Source: Pseudomonas parakoreensis
Lineage (GTDB): Bacteria > Pseudomonadota > Gammaproteobacteria > Pseudomonadales > Pseudomonadaceae
DNA length: 64,000 nucleotides
Assembly (NCBI RefSeq): GCF_021602155.1
Contig: NZ_BQHY01000008.1
Span: 186,001 to 250,000 of the forward strand
Reading direction: 5' to 3'
Shown piece after piece: positions 26,005 to 34,496 of the stretch. The translations under genes and the position numbers were made by a program. The notes below the pieces were generated by a model, which was given only the letters and a program-made list of their open reading frames with translations, was not told where the DNA came from and did no database searches. The first letter of the stretch is position 1; each line of letters opens with the position of its first letter.

Positions 26005-28035
26005 TCAGACGCGGAACGCGCTGATCAGCTGTTTGAGTTCCACCACCTGCGCCGACAATGCCCGGCTGGCTTCCTCGGTCTGATGCGCACCTTGGGCCGT
26101 GCGTTCACCGGCGCGGTTGATCTCGACGATGTTCTGGTCGATGTCATGCGCGACGGCGGTCTGCTGCTCCACGGCAGCGGCGATCTGCTGGTTCTGATCG
26201 ACGATCATGCCTACCGCCCCCAGGATATTTTCCAACGCCTGCTGGACCTTTTCCGACTGCCCGACCGTGCCGTTGGCCATCTGATGGCTGACGCCCATGG
26301 CTTTCACCGCCGCACCGACGCCGCCATGCAGTTTGGCGATCATCTGCTCGATTTCTTCGGTCGATTGCTGAGTGCGTTTGGCCAACGTACGCACTTCATC
26401 TGCCACCACGGCAAAGCCACGGCCCTGCTCGCCGGCACGGGCCGCTTCGATGGCCGCGTTAAGCGCCAGCAGATTGGTCTGCTCGGCAATGCTCTTGATC
26501 ACTTCCAGCACGCGGCTGATCGACTGGCTGTCGCTGGCCAACTGATTGATCACCAGCACCGATTGGTCGATCTCGCTGGCCAACGCGGCAATGCTGCCCT
26601 GCTGCGATTCCACCAGCGTGCGGCCGCTGACGGTTTCATCGTTGACGCTGTGCGCACTGCTCACCGCTGCCGCTGCGCTGCGTGCAACTTCCAGCGAGGT
26701 CGCCGACATCTGATTCATCGCGGTCGCCACATGCTCGATCTGCGTGCGCTGCCCGGCCACCGCCTGATTGCTTTGCGCGGAGACGTTTTCCACCTGCCCG
26801 GCCTGGCGCTCGACCTCGGCCACGGTTTGGCCGACCCGTTCGATCAGGTCGTGGATCTTCCTTACGGTGCCGTTGAACACCTCGCCCAGCTCGCCGAGTT
26901 CATCGCGGCTGCTGGCCTTGAAATTGACCGTCATGTCACCGGCCGCGACCTTGTCCATCATCGCGCCCAAACGCTTGAGCGTGGTGCGGGTCGAGGCGTA
27001 GAAACCCGCGTAGAGATAGAAAATCAGCACGAACACCACCGACAACGCCACCGCCTGCAACACCATGTGCGTGCGGTTTTGCGCCAGGCGCTGTTGCAGT
27101 TGGGTATCGAGAAATTTCAAGGTCGCGTCATTGAGCTGGTAGGTCTGCGCCATCAGCCCGGTGACTTGGTCGTAAAACGCCTGCCACGGAGTATCGAGGG
27201 TCTCGGCCACCACGACTTTCGCTTCAAACAGTTCACTGGCCTGTTTGAGCGAGGTCTTGCTGCTGTCGGACGGCGCGCTGAGGCTGGCGCGCGCGGCTTT
27301 GCTGGAATCGAGGGCATCCTGCAATTTCAGTGCGTATTCGGCCTGAAGCTTTTCGATCTGCGCCAGCAACTCGTCGAAACGGGTACTCGACGAGCTGTTG
27401 AGAAAGCCCTGCCCCAACGAATACGAGCCGATGGCCCGGCCTTCGCCGAGGGTTTGGGTGACGCCCGGGGTAATGTTGGTGAGCAACTCGCTGAGCTGGC
27501 GGATGTCGCTCTGATTGTCGCGGCTCAGCCCGGCCTGACTGGCGATGATCTGGCTGAATATCTGCGCATTACCAAGCAATTTGCCGATCATCGCGCTTTT
27601 GCTTTGCAGGGAGCTTTCCGCCTGTTGCGCCTTGAACGCGCTGATCATTTCGTCGCGTTTGCCGTGGAACAGTTTGACCTGCTCGGGATCGTCGGTCATC
27701 GCCTGCAGACCTTGCAAGCGCGCCAGCACGTCTTGCTCCAGACTGCTGATCTGCGCCTCGAGGTTGTCGGCCTTGCCGGACTGCCCGAGGACAACGTTGA
27801 TCTGCACCAGATTATTCAGCGTTTCCAGATCCCGGCGCAGGCTCAGGCTGCTGCCCAGCAGATCGAGGCTCTGCAATTCGACACGGGTGCCCTGGAATTC
27901 GCGGTAGGAATCGCGCACCAGATAGAAATTGGTCACCAGCATCGGCACCAGGAACAGCACGCTGATCAGGCTGAACTTCATGCCGAAGCTCAGACGGTTC
28001 ATCAGCGAGACGGCGGGATAGAGCAAGCTCTTCAC
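26005..28035 (-). CDS. Methyl-accepting chemotaxis protein
   Basis: 676-residue chemoreceptor. I chose GTG at complement 28033-28035, which has GGGAGA upstream, over a longer frame reaching 28098. Layout: cytoplasmic stub, membrane helix at about 20-40, a long helical periplasmic sensor of some 290 residues, a second helix (ALSVVFVLIFYLYAGFY), HAMP, then the signalling domain with the conserved tip EQTNLLALNAAIEAARAGE. The ligand is unknown; the sensor resembles an all-helical module rather than Cache. It is the neighbour of ampE in P. aeruginosa too. REP family D copies flank it. Confidence 0.92.
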   Translation of the reverse strand: MKSLLYPAVSLMNRLSFGMKFSLISVLFLVPMLVTNFYLVRDSYREFQGTRVELQSLDLLGSSLSLRRDLETLNNLVQINVVLGQSGKADNLEAQISSLEQDVLARLQGLQAMTDDPEQVKLFHGKRDEMISAFKAQQAESSLQSKSAMIGKLLGNAQIFSQIIASQAGLSRDNQSDIRQLSELLTNITPGVTQTLGEGRAIGSYSLGQGFLNSSSSTRFDELLAQIEKLQAEYALKLQDALDSSKAARASLSAPSDSSKTSLKQASELFEAKVVVAETLDTPWQAFYDQVTGLMAQTYQLNDATLKFLDTQLQQRLAQNRTHMVLQAVALSVVFVLIFYLYAGFYASTRTTLKRLGAMMDKVAAGDMTVNFKASSRDELGELGEVFNGTVRKIHDLIERVGQTVAEVERQAGQVENVSAQSNQAVAGQRTQIEHVATAMNQMSATSLEVARSAAAAVSSAHSVNDETVSGRTLVESQQGSIAALASEIDQSVLVINQLASDSQSISRVLEVIKSIAEQTNLLALNAAIEAARAGEQGRGFAVVADEVRTLAKRTQQSTEEIEQMIAKLHGGVGAAVKAMGVSHQMANGTVGQSEKVQQALENILGAVGMIVDQNQQIAAAVEQQTAVAHDIDQNIVEINRAGERTAQGAHQTEEASRALSAQVVELKQLISAFRV

Positions 28036-28182
28036 TGGAAGTCTCCCTTGGTTTTTCTTGTTTTTATTGGCAGGCGCAGGGCGACAGCAGATAGCCACTA
28101 TCGGGCGCTGTCTCTGTATAGCTCAAATCGGCGGGAGGTTTTGTAACTTAAGGTTAACGACTACGCTGCGCCGGTCACTGAC

Positions 28183-28280
28183 CTGTGGCGAGGGGATTTA
28201 TCCCCGATGGGCTGCGCAGCAGCCCCATTAAGATATTGGGGCCGCTGCGCGCCCCATCGGGGATAAATCCCCTCACCACA
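28183..28280. repeat. REPIN-like inverted pair, family D
   Basis: CTGTGGCGAGGGGATTTATC (from 28183) and its inverted partner ending near 28280; the loop holds a second short palindrome (CTGCGCAGCAG). It lies between the chemoreceptor start and the ampE end. Confidence 0.86.
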
Positions 28281-28300
28281 ATGAATCTCACGGGCGAGTA

Positions 28301-29140
28301 TCAGTGAATCAAGACTGTCCACAAGGCAAACCCGGCATACCACAGCACTGCCGCGCGCAGCAGCAGTTCCCACAGGCAATCGAGGGTGTTGATGCCTTCA
28401 GGGCCGACCACCGGCGGCGGGATCTCGCCTGCTGCCAGACCGACCTTGTTGATCAGATGCGCGGCGCTGATGTTCCAGTTCAACAGCTCGTGCAACATCA
28501 CCCGGCTGACCGCGACGAAGTTGCCAACCAGTGCAAGGCTGGCAGCCAGCAGGCGCACCGGCAACCAGTCAAAGGCGTGACGTAACTGGGCGGCACGTTC
28601 GGCGAGCGCCGGGTTCTGGCTGTTTTCTTCCGCCAATGCCAGCAAGCGATAAGCTAGCGCCGCCACAGGACCGAGCACGAAGTACCAGAAAATCACCGCG
28701 AAGAAGCTCTGATAGGCCTCCCATAACAGATGCCCCTGGACCCTATCCAGCAACTGCTCGCCGCTGTCGGCGCAGATGTCCAGATCACGTTTGGCCACAT
28801 GCGCGGCCGCTTGCAGGTCTTCGCGACGCCAGGCGTCACGAAACGGCCCGAGGCCACCGAGCAGATCACCGCGTCCCAGCGCATAAATCACCACCAGCAA
28901 ATGCACCGGTAGCGCCAGCAGGCCATAAGCGACAGGTTCCAGCACCAGCAGCAACAAGCCGAGCAGCGCCACCGGCAGCAACACCAGAATGATCAGCACC
29001 AGCCACGGCCGATTCGATAATCGTGGGCTGCTTTCGAGTTTGTGCAGCTCGCGGATCCATCCGCCATCGCGTTGAACCCGATGGCGCAAGGCCGAGAACT
29101 TCTCGATCCAGACCGCCAGCAGTAACACCAGAAAACTCAT
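28301..29140 (-). CDS. ampE: AmpE, inner-membrane regulatory protein
   Basis: 279-residue inner-membrane protein with about four hydrophobic helices (e.g. WLVLIILVLLPVALLGLLLL at ~45-64, FFAVIFWYFVLGPVAALAYR). AmpE is encoded with AmpD in Pseudomonas and enterics and is linked to beta-lactamase control, but its biochemical role is unresolved. Its ATG overlaps the ampD TGA (ATGA), so it is translationally coupled. A longer open frame upstream overlaps ampD and was not used. Confidence 0.9.
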   Translation of the reverse strand: MSFLVLLLAVWIEKFSALRHRVQRDGGWIRELHKLESSPRLSNRPWLVLIILVLLPVALLGLLLLVLEPVAYGLLALPVHLLVVIYALGRGDLLGGLGPFRDAWRREDLQAAAHVAKRDLDICADSGEQLLDRVQGHLLWEAYQSFFAVIFWYFVLGPVAALAYRLLALAEENSQNPALAERAAQLRHAFDWLPVRLLAASLALVGNFVAVSRVMLHELLNWNISAAHLINKVGLAAGEIPPPVVGPEGINTLDCLWELLLRAAVLWYAGFALWTVLIH

Positions 29141-29697
29141 TGTCCTTCCTCTTGTGCCAGGGCTGCGCGGTAACGCGCCCAGTCGAATGCCGGGCCAGGA
29201 TCGGTCTTGCGCCCGGGTGCGATGTCGCTGTGCCCGCAAATACGGGCGCCGGTGATGGCCGGAAATGCGGTTTGCAGCTGACGCGTCAGCGTGATCAGCG
29301 CCTGATACTGCGCATCGGTAAAGGGCAGATCATCGGTGCCTTCGAGCTCGATGCCCACGGAAAAATCGTTACAGGTTTCCCGGCCTTCGAACATCGACAC
29401 GCCAGCATGCCACGCCCGCTCCAGACAGGAGACAAACTGGGTGACGCTGCCGTCACGTTCGATCAGAAAATGCGCCGAGACGCGCAAGTCGGCAATCCCA
29501 GCAAAATAGGGATGCTCGGTGACATCCAGACGATTCTGGAAAAATTCCTGCACCTTGCCGGTGGCGAACTGCGCCGGCGGCAGGCTGATGTTGTGGATCA
29601 CCAACAGGGAGATTTCGCCCGCGGGGCGTTCATTGAAGTTGGGTGATGGGCAGACCTGCACCCCGTGACACCACCCGCTAGCGGGATCCAACTGCAT
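29137..29697 (-). CDS. ampD: 1,6-anhydro-N-acetylmuramyl-L-alanine amidase AmpD
   Basis: 186-residue cytoplasmic zinc amidase that strips the peptide from anhydro-muropeptides in cell-wall recycling, so its loss can derepress AmpR-controlled beta-lactamase. Zinc ligands seen: H35 in LVIHNIS, H156 in ICGHSDIAPGRK and D166 in KTDPGPAFDW, equivalent to H34/H154/D164 of the enteric enzyme. No signal peptide. The start is the ATG complementary to 29695-29697, with AAGGAA upstream. It forms an operon with ampE. Confidence 0.95.
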   Translation of the reverse strand: MQLDPASGWCHGVQVCPSPNFNERPAGEISLLVIHNISLPPAQFATGKVQEFFQNRLDVTEHPYFAGIADLRVSAHFLIERDGSVTQFVSCLERAWHAGVSMFEGRETCNDFSVGIELEGTDDLPFTDAQYQALITLTRQLQTAFPAITGARICGHSDIAPGRKTDPGPAFDWARYRAALAQEEGQ

Positions 29698-29761
29698 ACC
29701 GATTCCTTCAACGCCGACTGTGTTGGCGCCCAGTATGCCGTGATCAGCCCCCGGCGCGCGA

Positions 29762-31945
29762 TCACTTGCCGCGATTGAGTCGCCGCAGATTGCCAAGCAC
29801 CGACTCCAGCGCCCGATCGAACAGTAAAGTGTCATCCAGTGCCCGTACCGCGCCCCGGCGGAATTCAAGGGCCAGGTCGATGCGGCTGCGCTCCAGCACT
29901 TTCATCCCGGTGCGGTCGACGAACACGTATTTGCCGGTAGCCTCGATGATCGCTGCCAGCTTGCAGCGCAGGCTGTGCTCGTCGTCTTCCTGGAAGGCGA
30001 CCCAACTGCCCAGACGCAGTTGCTCCACCTGACGCAGGCCGGGGTCGTCATGCGCCAGGCCGCTGGCATTCAGGCCGGTCGCGCCCTCATCGGCGCTGCG
30101 CAGGGTAATGTGCTGCGACACTTCAACCAGCGCCGGCGCATCGGTTGGCGGCTCGGTTGAGGGCTCAAGCACCCGCACATGCAACGCTTCCAGCTCGCTG
30201 AAAAATTCGCTGGTGGCGAACGGATCGAACGCCGAACTGCTCAGGCCATCACGCAATGATTTGAGCAAACCGGGCACCAGCGCCAGCAATCGCAGACCGG
30301 CGTCCGCCTCGTCATGACGCTGCACGCTCCAGATCAATTGTTCCATGGTCTGGACATCGGCCTGCCATTCAGCCGACTGGTCGCCATGCTTGAGGCACGT
30401 CAGTAGCAGTACTTTGCTCCACGCATCACGCACGAACATTACCACCGAAGGCGGCAGGACTTTCCCCAGCAGCGCCAGATTCAACACCTGCTCGACCCGC
30501 TGCCGGGCCAACTCGGTTTTCGCTCGCCCCTCCTCGGCGTCGCGCAAACGCTGCTCAAGCAATTCGCTGCGCCGCCGCTCATCGCTGGTGAAGGCGAGGA
30601 AGTCTGCGAGCAATTCGGAGAAGATCGCCGGGTCGTCAACGAACTCGGTGAGCAGGCGCTGCACCACTTGTTCGATGCGCAGATACAGGCTGTCACGCGC
30701 CTCGCCGCTGCAATCGCCCCAGCCCATGGCGGCATCGGCGATTTCATTGAGCAGGCGTCGCGCCGGGTGGCTGCCGCGGCTGAAGAAGCTTTTGTCGAGC
30801 ACCGCCACTTTGAGCATCGGAATCTGCAAACGGGCGATCAACGCCTTGAGCGAATCCGGCAGGTTAGGGTCTTCGAGAATACAGTCGAAGACCATCGCGA
30901 TCAGGTTGATCACGTCTTCATCCGCACCGTCGACGATGCGCGATTTGCCGCTCCTGACGCTGACCCGCGTCAGCAACTGCTCAAGCTGATTGCGCAGATC
31001 GAAATCGTCCTGCGCCGCCAGCGCCGGCACATACTGCTGCAAGTGTGAAAGCAGGCGCAGCAGATCGCGGGTGCTAATCGGTAGCGCCGCCGCACTCGGC
31101 TCCAGGGTCGGCGCGACGCTGCCGCGCACGTGCAGCAGCAGTTCCTGCAACGCGGCGAAGACTTCCTGCACGCTTTCGTCGGCGGGCGCGGGTTCGTCAC
31201 TTTCTTCGCTGCTGATGCTCGCTGCCGCACGCTCGATCGCGCGACGCGCAGGTGCCGGTTTCAACTCGGGCAACACGCCGGTGGCGACCAGCAATTGATT
31301 GGCTTCGGCGTACAACGGCTCGGTGTCGGCCAGTACGTAGCGTTCGAACAGTTTGAGCAAGATCAGCTTGACCTTGATCTCCACCCCCAGGTTGCGCCCG
31401 GCTTGCAGAAAAAACTCGCAGAGCATCGTCGGCCCGAGCGGGTTGTGCTGGTTGTCGAAATTCTTGCCCAGCAACACGTTGAGCCGCGCAGTCAGCTGAT
31501 CGAGGGCAAAGCCGTCACGCTTGAGCACCCGACCGACCATGGTCTCGACCGCTACATTGCGCTCCATGTCGTCGGTCCGCGGTGCCGACTCTTCGAACAT
31601 CAACGAATCGGGCAACGTGTGCTGAACGGGGTCGTACTGGATGAGGGCGACGAAGGCTTCGAAAAATTGTTCGAGAAACCCGCGCTCGATGTTTTTGCGT
31701 TTGAGGCGCAGGTCGCGCATGGCTTCGAAAAAGATGTTCTGTTCGACATCGTTGCGCGCCCGGTCGGCCATTTCGAACAGGGTGTCGTCGGCGTTATCGA
31801 ACAACTCCTGCAAACCGTGGCGCAGTTGCTGGGCCGCCTTGTCGCGGACCTGAAGCAGAATCACAGGCAGGCGGGCGAGCGGCGAGTGATTCGCCTGATC
31901 GGTAGCGGCCTTGTGCAAAGGCACTACATTCCCGTCGTTGTGCAT
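29762..31945 (-). CDS. DUF1631 family protein
   Basis: 727-residue, acidic, mostly helical cytoplasmic protein without catalytic motifs I can name. The start ATG at complement 31943-31945 has GGAGG 5 bases upstream, giving MHNDGNVVPLHKA. The C-terminal ~90 residues contain a beta-rich segment (LGSWVAFQEDDEHSLRCKL, GKYVFVDRTGMKVLERSRI) reminiscent of PilZ-type folds, but the c-di-GMP binding motifs are not obvious. It lies between ampD and nadC, as in P. aeruginosa. Function unknown. Confidence 0.8.
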   Translation of the reverse strand: MHNDGNVVPLHKAATDQANHSPLARLPVILLQVRDKAAQQLRHGLQELFDNADDTLFEMADRARNDVEQNIFFEAMRDLRLKRKNIERGFLEQFFEAFVALIQYDPVQHTLPDSLMFEESAPRTDDMERNVAVETMVGRVLKRDGFALDQLTARLNVLLGKNFDNQHNPLGPTMLCEFFLQAGRNLGVEIKVKLILLKLFERYVLADTEPLYAEANQLLVATGVLPELKPAPARRAIERAAASISSEESDEPAPADESVQEVFAALQELLLHVRGSVAPTLEPSAAALPISTRDLLRLLSHLQQYVPALAAQDDFDLRNQLEQLLTRVSVRSGKSRIVDGADEDVINLIAMVFDCILEDPNLPDSLKALIARLQIPMLKVAVLDKSFFSRGSHPARRLLNEIADAAMGWGDCSGEARDSLYLRIEQVVQRLLTEFVDDPAIFSELLADFLAFTSDERRRSELLEQRLRDAEEGRAKTELARQRVEQVLNLALLGKVLPPSVVMFVRDAWSKVLLLTCLKHGDQSAEWQADVQTMEQLIWSVQRHDEADAGLRLLALVPGLLKSLRDGLSSSAFDPFATSEFFSELEALHVRVLEPSTEPPTDAPALVEVSQHITLRSADEGATGLNASGLAHDDPGLRQVEQLRLGSWVAFQEDDEHSLRCKLAAIIEATGKYVFVDRTGMKVLERSRIDLALEFRRGAVRALDDTLLFDRALESVLGNLRRLNRGK

Positions 31946-31994
31946 CCAAGCCTCCTGAAACGGTGATTCCACTGGGCAGATACCGCGCGATTAC

Positions 31995-32020
31995 CTGTGG
32001 GAGCGGGCTTGCTCTCACAT
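31995..32020. repeat. Solitary REP-like element
   Basis: CTGTGGGAGCGGGCTTGCTC followed by TCACAT is a single, diverged family-B REP without its inverted partner. It lies in the 31946-32250 gap between the DUF1631 gene and nadC; the rest of that gap is promoter DNA for nadC. Confidence 0.6.
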
Positions 32021-32193
32021 CAGCGTCAAAGCCATGACGTCAAATGCAAGGCGGATTATCTTGCAAAACTTGTCGCGGGCGCTATAGCCATCAGGGTTTC
32101 CCCTATGCCTGCAACACCTTCCAGTGACCACGAGAAGCATTGCTTTGCTCACAGAAAATCGACCAGTTGCCGTCTACCACGCGCGTTCTCGTC

Positions 32194-32223
32194 TTGGGTT
32201 GGCTCTCGCCATGCCCCTATAAT
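32194..32223 (+). promoter_or_regulatory. Sigma-70 promoter of nadC
   Basis: A perfect -10 TATAAT at 32218-32223 follows a weak -35 TTGGGT at 32194-32199 with an 18-bp spacer. It lies 27 bp before the nadC start, so the leader would be short. Confidence 0.65.
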
Positions 32224-32250
32224 CGGCGCACTTAGTTTGTGGAGCCCGTT

Positions 32251-33099
32251 ATGCCGAATCTACGTCTCGCCGATCTGACCGCCGAAATCGAAGCCAACGT
32301 GCGCCGTGCGTTGCTCGAAGACGTCGGCAGCGGCGACATCACCGCGCAACTGATCCCGGCCGAACGTCTGGCCAAAGCCACCATCATTACTCGCGATGAG
32401 GCCGTCATCTGCGGCACGGCGTGGGTCGACACGGTGTTTCGCCAGCTCGATCCGCGGGTCGCGGTGCATTGGCAGGTGCGGGATGGCGAACGGGTCAAAC
32501 CCAATCAGCCGTTGTTTCACCTGGAGGGCCCGGCGCGTTCACTGCTGACGGGCGAGCGCAGCGCGCTGAACTTCCTGCAACTGCTATCCGGCGTGGCGAC
32601 GCGTGCGCAGTACCTGGCGGACTTCGTGGCCCAGACCCAGGTCAAGCTGCTGGATACCCGCAAGACCCTGCCGGGCCTGCGTCTGGCGCAGAAATACGCA
32701 GTGACCTGCGGCGGCTGCCACAACCACCGCATCGGCCTCTACGACGCGTTTCTGATCAAGGAAAACCACATCGCCGCCAGCGGCGGCATCGCGCAGGCCA
32801 TCGCCGCCGCGCACAAGATCGCGCCGGGCAAACCGGTGGAAGTCGAAGTGGAAAGCCTGGAAGAGCTGAAAGAAGCGCTGGCAGCCGGCGCCGACATCAT
32901 CATGCTCGACGAGTTGAGCCTGGACGACATGCGCGAAGCCGTGCGCCTGAACGGCGGCAAGGCCAAACTGGAAGCCAGTGGCGGCATCAACGAAAGCACG
33001 CTGCTGCCGATCGCCGAGACCGGGGTAGATTACATCTCGATCGGTGCGATGACCAAGGATGTGAAGGCAGTGGACCTGTCGATGCGTCTGAGCCTCTGA
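32251..33099 (+). CDS. nadC: Nicotinate-nucleotide pyrophosphorylase (quinolinate phosphoribosyltransferase)
   Basis: 282-residue enzyme that converts quinolinate and PRPP to nicotinate mononucleotide in NAD synthesis. I chose ATG 32251 ([20 protein letters not shown]) rather than the in-frame GTG at 32239, since GTGGAG at 32239-32244 serves as ribosome site. Active-site features include [32 protein letters not shown] and the C-terminal EASGGIN segment of the phosphate-binding barrel. Cytoplasmic. A terminator follows directly. Confidence 0.96.
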   Translation: MPNLRLADLTAEIEANVRRALLEDVGSGDITAQLIPAERLAKATIITRDEAVICGTAWVDTVFRQLDPRVAVHWQVRDGERVKPNQPLFHLEGPARSLLTGERSALNFLQLLSGVATRAQYLADFVAQTQVKLLDTRKTLPGLRLAQKYAVTCGGCHNHRIGLYDAFLIKENHIAASGGIAQAIAAAHKIAPGKPVEVEVESLEELKEALAAGADIIMLDELSLDDMREAVRLNGGKAKLEASGGINESTLLPIAETGVDYISIGAMTKDVKAVDLSMRLSL

Positions 33100-33114
33100 G
33101 GCCCTCACGCCATA

Positions 33115-33147
33115 AAAAACGCCAGCCCGGTTAAGGCTGGCGTTTTT
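33115..33147. terminator. Bidirectional terminator between nadC and the DUF6388-like gene
   Basis: AAAAACGCCAGCC and GGCTGGCGTTTTT form a 13-bp perfect stem with a 7-base loop. The A-run on one side and T-run on the other suit both converging genes. Confidence 0.92.
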
Positions 33148-33150
33148 GCT

Positions 33151-33450
33151 TCAGACCACCAGATTGTTCATCTCGCAGTACTCTTCCCAATCGACGCCCA
33201 ACACTTCGGCCGCCTCCTTGTGCAGTTCCAGACGCTTGGCCTCAAACTCTTCAGGGGTGCTGGTGTACTTGAGCGTCAACTCCCACGGCTGCAAGCCCTG
33301 GGCCTCGGCTTCGTCCTCGAACGCCCACTGGATCTGGTCCTTCTGCTCATCAGGACTCAGGTCCTTGATCTCTTCCAGCAGTTGGGGCGCATCGAGCTTG
33401 TATTTCTCCAGCGCTTGTTCGTGACGTTGCTCTTGAGTTAATTCGGTCAT
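33151..33450 (-). CDS. DUF6388-like small acidic protein
   Basis: 99 residues, strongly acidic and helical, without signal peptide or membrane segment (MTELTQEQRHEQALEKY start, EEYCEMNNLVV end). I chose the ATG complementary to 33448-33450; a longer frame reaches 33546 but has no better ribosome site. Short proteins of this appearance are widespread in Pseudomonas and grouped as DUF6388; the assignment is from memory. No function is known. Confidence 0.65.
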   Translation of the reverse strand: MTELTQEQRHEQALEKYKLDAPQLLEEIKDLSPDEQKDQIQWAFEDEAEAQGLQPWELTLKYTSTPEEFEAKRLELHKEAAEVLGVDWEEYCEMNNLVV

Positions 33451-33726
33451 GGCGTTCTCGCTGATCGTAAGAATGGAGGATGGATCTGGATCATCAAGGA
33501 TCTCTCTGACGCGGACTGTCCGGCCTTCGGAACCATTCGGGATCATCTGAAAACTGCTGGGCGATGCTCATGCAGGCATCGAATATAGGACGTTTGCATG
33601 ACGAATTACACGGCTCTTTACATCTCTCGAACAAAAACTTGACCTGCGGAACATAAATCCGGATTTTGAATCATAGCAATGTGCCATTTCGGCACTCACT
33701 CTTGCTGTTCACAAGGAAAACCAGTG

Positions 33727-34221
33727 ATGCGCAGCTTTTCGAAGAATTGTTCCGTTGTGTCTGCCAGTGCCTTGCTCGCCGCCATGCTGTTGCCGGCCAG
33801 CGCCATGGCGCTTGAATTGAGCAACAGCAGCTCATCCTATGGCGACAAGGTTTCGCTGATTCACAATGACTACGGCAAGGATGTTGTCATCAAAAGCGAT
33901 ATCAGCATTGATGAACTGCAAAAGATCCGCGATACCGTCCGCGATCAGTCACGCCAGATTGAAGAACTCAAACGCAGCAGCGGTTCGAGTTCGAACTCCA
34001 GCAGCAAGGAAATCGATGACCTGAAGAGCAAGGTCAAGGATCAGGACCGGCAACTGGATACCCTCGGACGTCAGGTCGAAGACCTCAAGCGCAACAGCGG
34101 CTCGAGCTCGAATTCCGCCAGCAGCGAGATTTCCAGCCTGAAGCAGAAAATCAATGATCAGGATCGCGCCATGGATCAGCTCAAACGTACCGTCGAGGAT
34201 CTGAGCCGCAAAGTGAAATAA
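33727..34221 (+). CDS. Exported repeat/coiled-coil protein, unknown function
   Basis: 164 residues. A signal peptide is evident (SALLAAMLLPASAMA, cleavage near residue 28). Residues 76-114 and 115-153 are two copies of a 39-residue unit beginning RQ(I/V)E(E/D)LKR, with an SSGSSSNS-type serine linker and a helix ending KDQDR/NDQDR; a partial third unit (RTVEDLSRKVK) ends the protein. It should form periplasmic or secreted coiled-coil helices joined by flexible serine linkers. ATG 33727 has AAGGAAAA upstream. I do not recognise a family. It lies just before tRNA-Thr. Confidence 0.75.
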   Translation: MRSFSKNCSVVSASALLAAMLLPASAMALELSNSSSSYGDKVSLIHNDYGKDVVIKSDISIDELQKIRDTVRDQSRQIEELKRSSGSSSNSSSKEIDDLKSKVKDQDRQLDTLGRQVEDLKRNSGSSSNSASSEISSLKQKINDQDRAMDQLKRTVEDLSRKVK

Positions 34222-34227
34222 GGGAAG

Positions 34228-34303
34228 TGGTGCCCGAGACAGGAATCGAACCTGCGACCTTCGCGTTACGAGTGCGCTGCTCTACCGGCTGAGCTACACG
34301 GGC
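34228..34303 (-). tRNA. tRNA-Thr (CGT anticodon)
   Basis: 76-nt cloverleaf read from the complement: acceptor GCCCGTG pairing with the 3' strand, D-loop AGCCGGTAGA, anticodon loop CTCGTAA (anticodon CGT), T-loop GTTCGATTC, and an encoded CCA end. The anticodon stem has A-C at 31-39, a minor irregularity. A tRNA-Thr gene also marks the nadC/pilA junction in P. aeruginosa; here it separates the nadC side from pnp. Confidence 0.93.
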
Positions 34304-34338
34304 GGTGGGCTAAACCTAGCACCGGTTTTCATAAAAGC

Positions 34339-34418
34339 AAAGATCGCAGCCTGCGGCAGCTCCTACACGATCGTTAACACACCTGTTGTGTAGGAGCTGC
34401 CGCAGGCTGCGATCTTTT
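34339..34418. repeat. REPIN-like inverted pair, family A
   Basis: AAAGATCGCAGCCTGCGGCA (from 34339) and its perfect inverted partner ending at 34418. It is the last paired REP before the housekeeping block. Confidence 0.87.
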
Positions 34419-34436
34419 GATCTTTAAGCGCGACAA

Positions 34437-34470
34437 AAAAAATGCCCCGCCGTTTTCACGGCGGGGCATT
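34437..34470 (-). terminator. Terminator of pnp
   Basis: Read on the minus strand, AATGCCCCGCCG and CGGCGGGGCATT form a 12-bp stem followed by a run of Ts, 27 bp after the pnp stop. Confidence 0.9.
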
Positions 34471-34496
34471 TTCATTGCGCTGAAGCTGGGGGCTGA

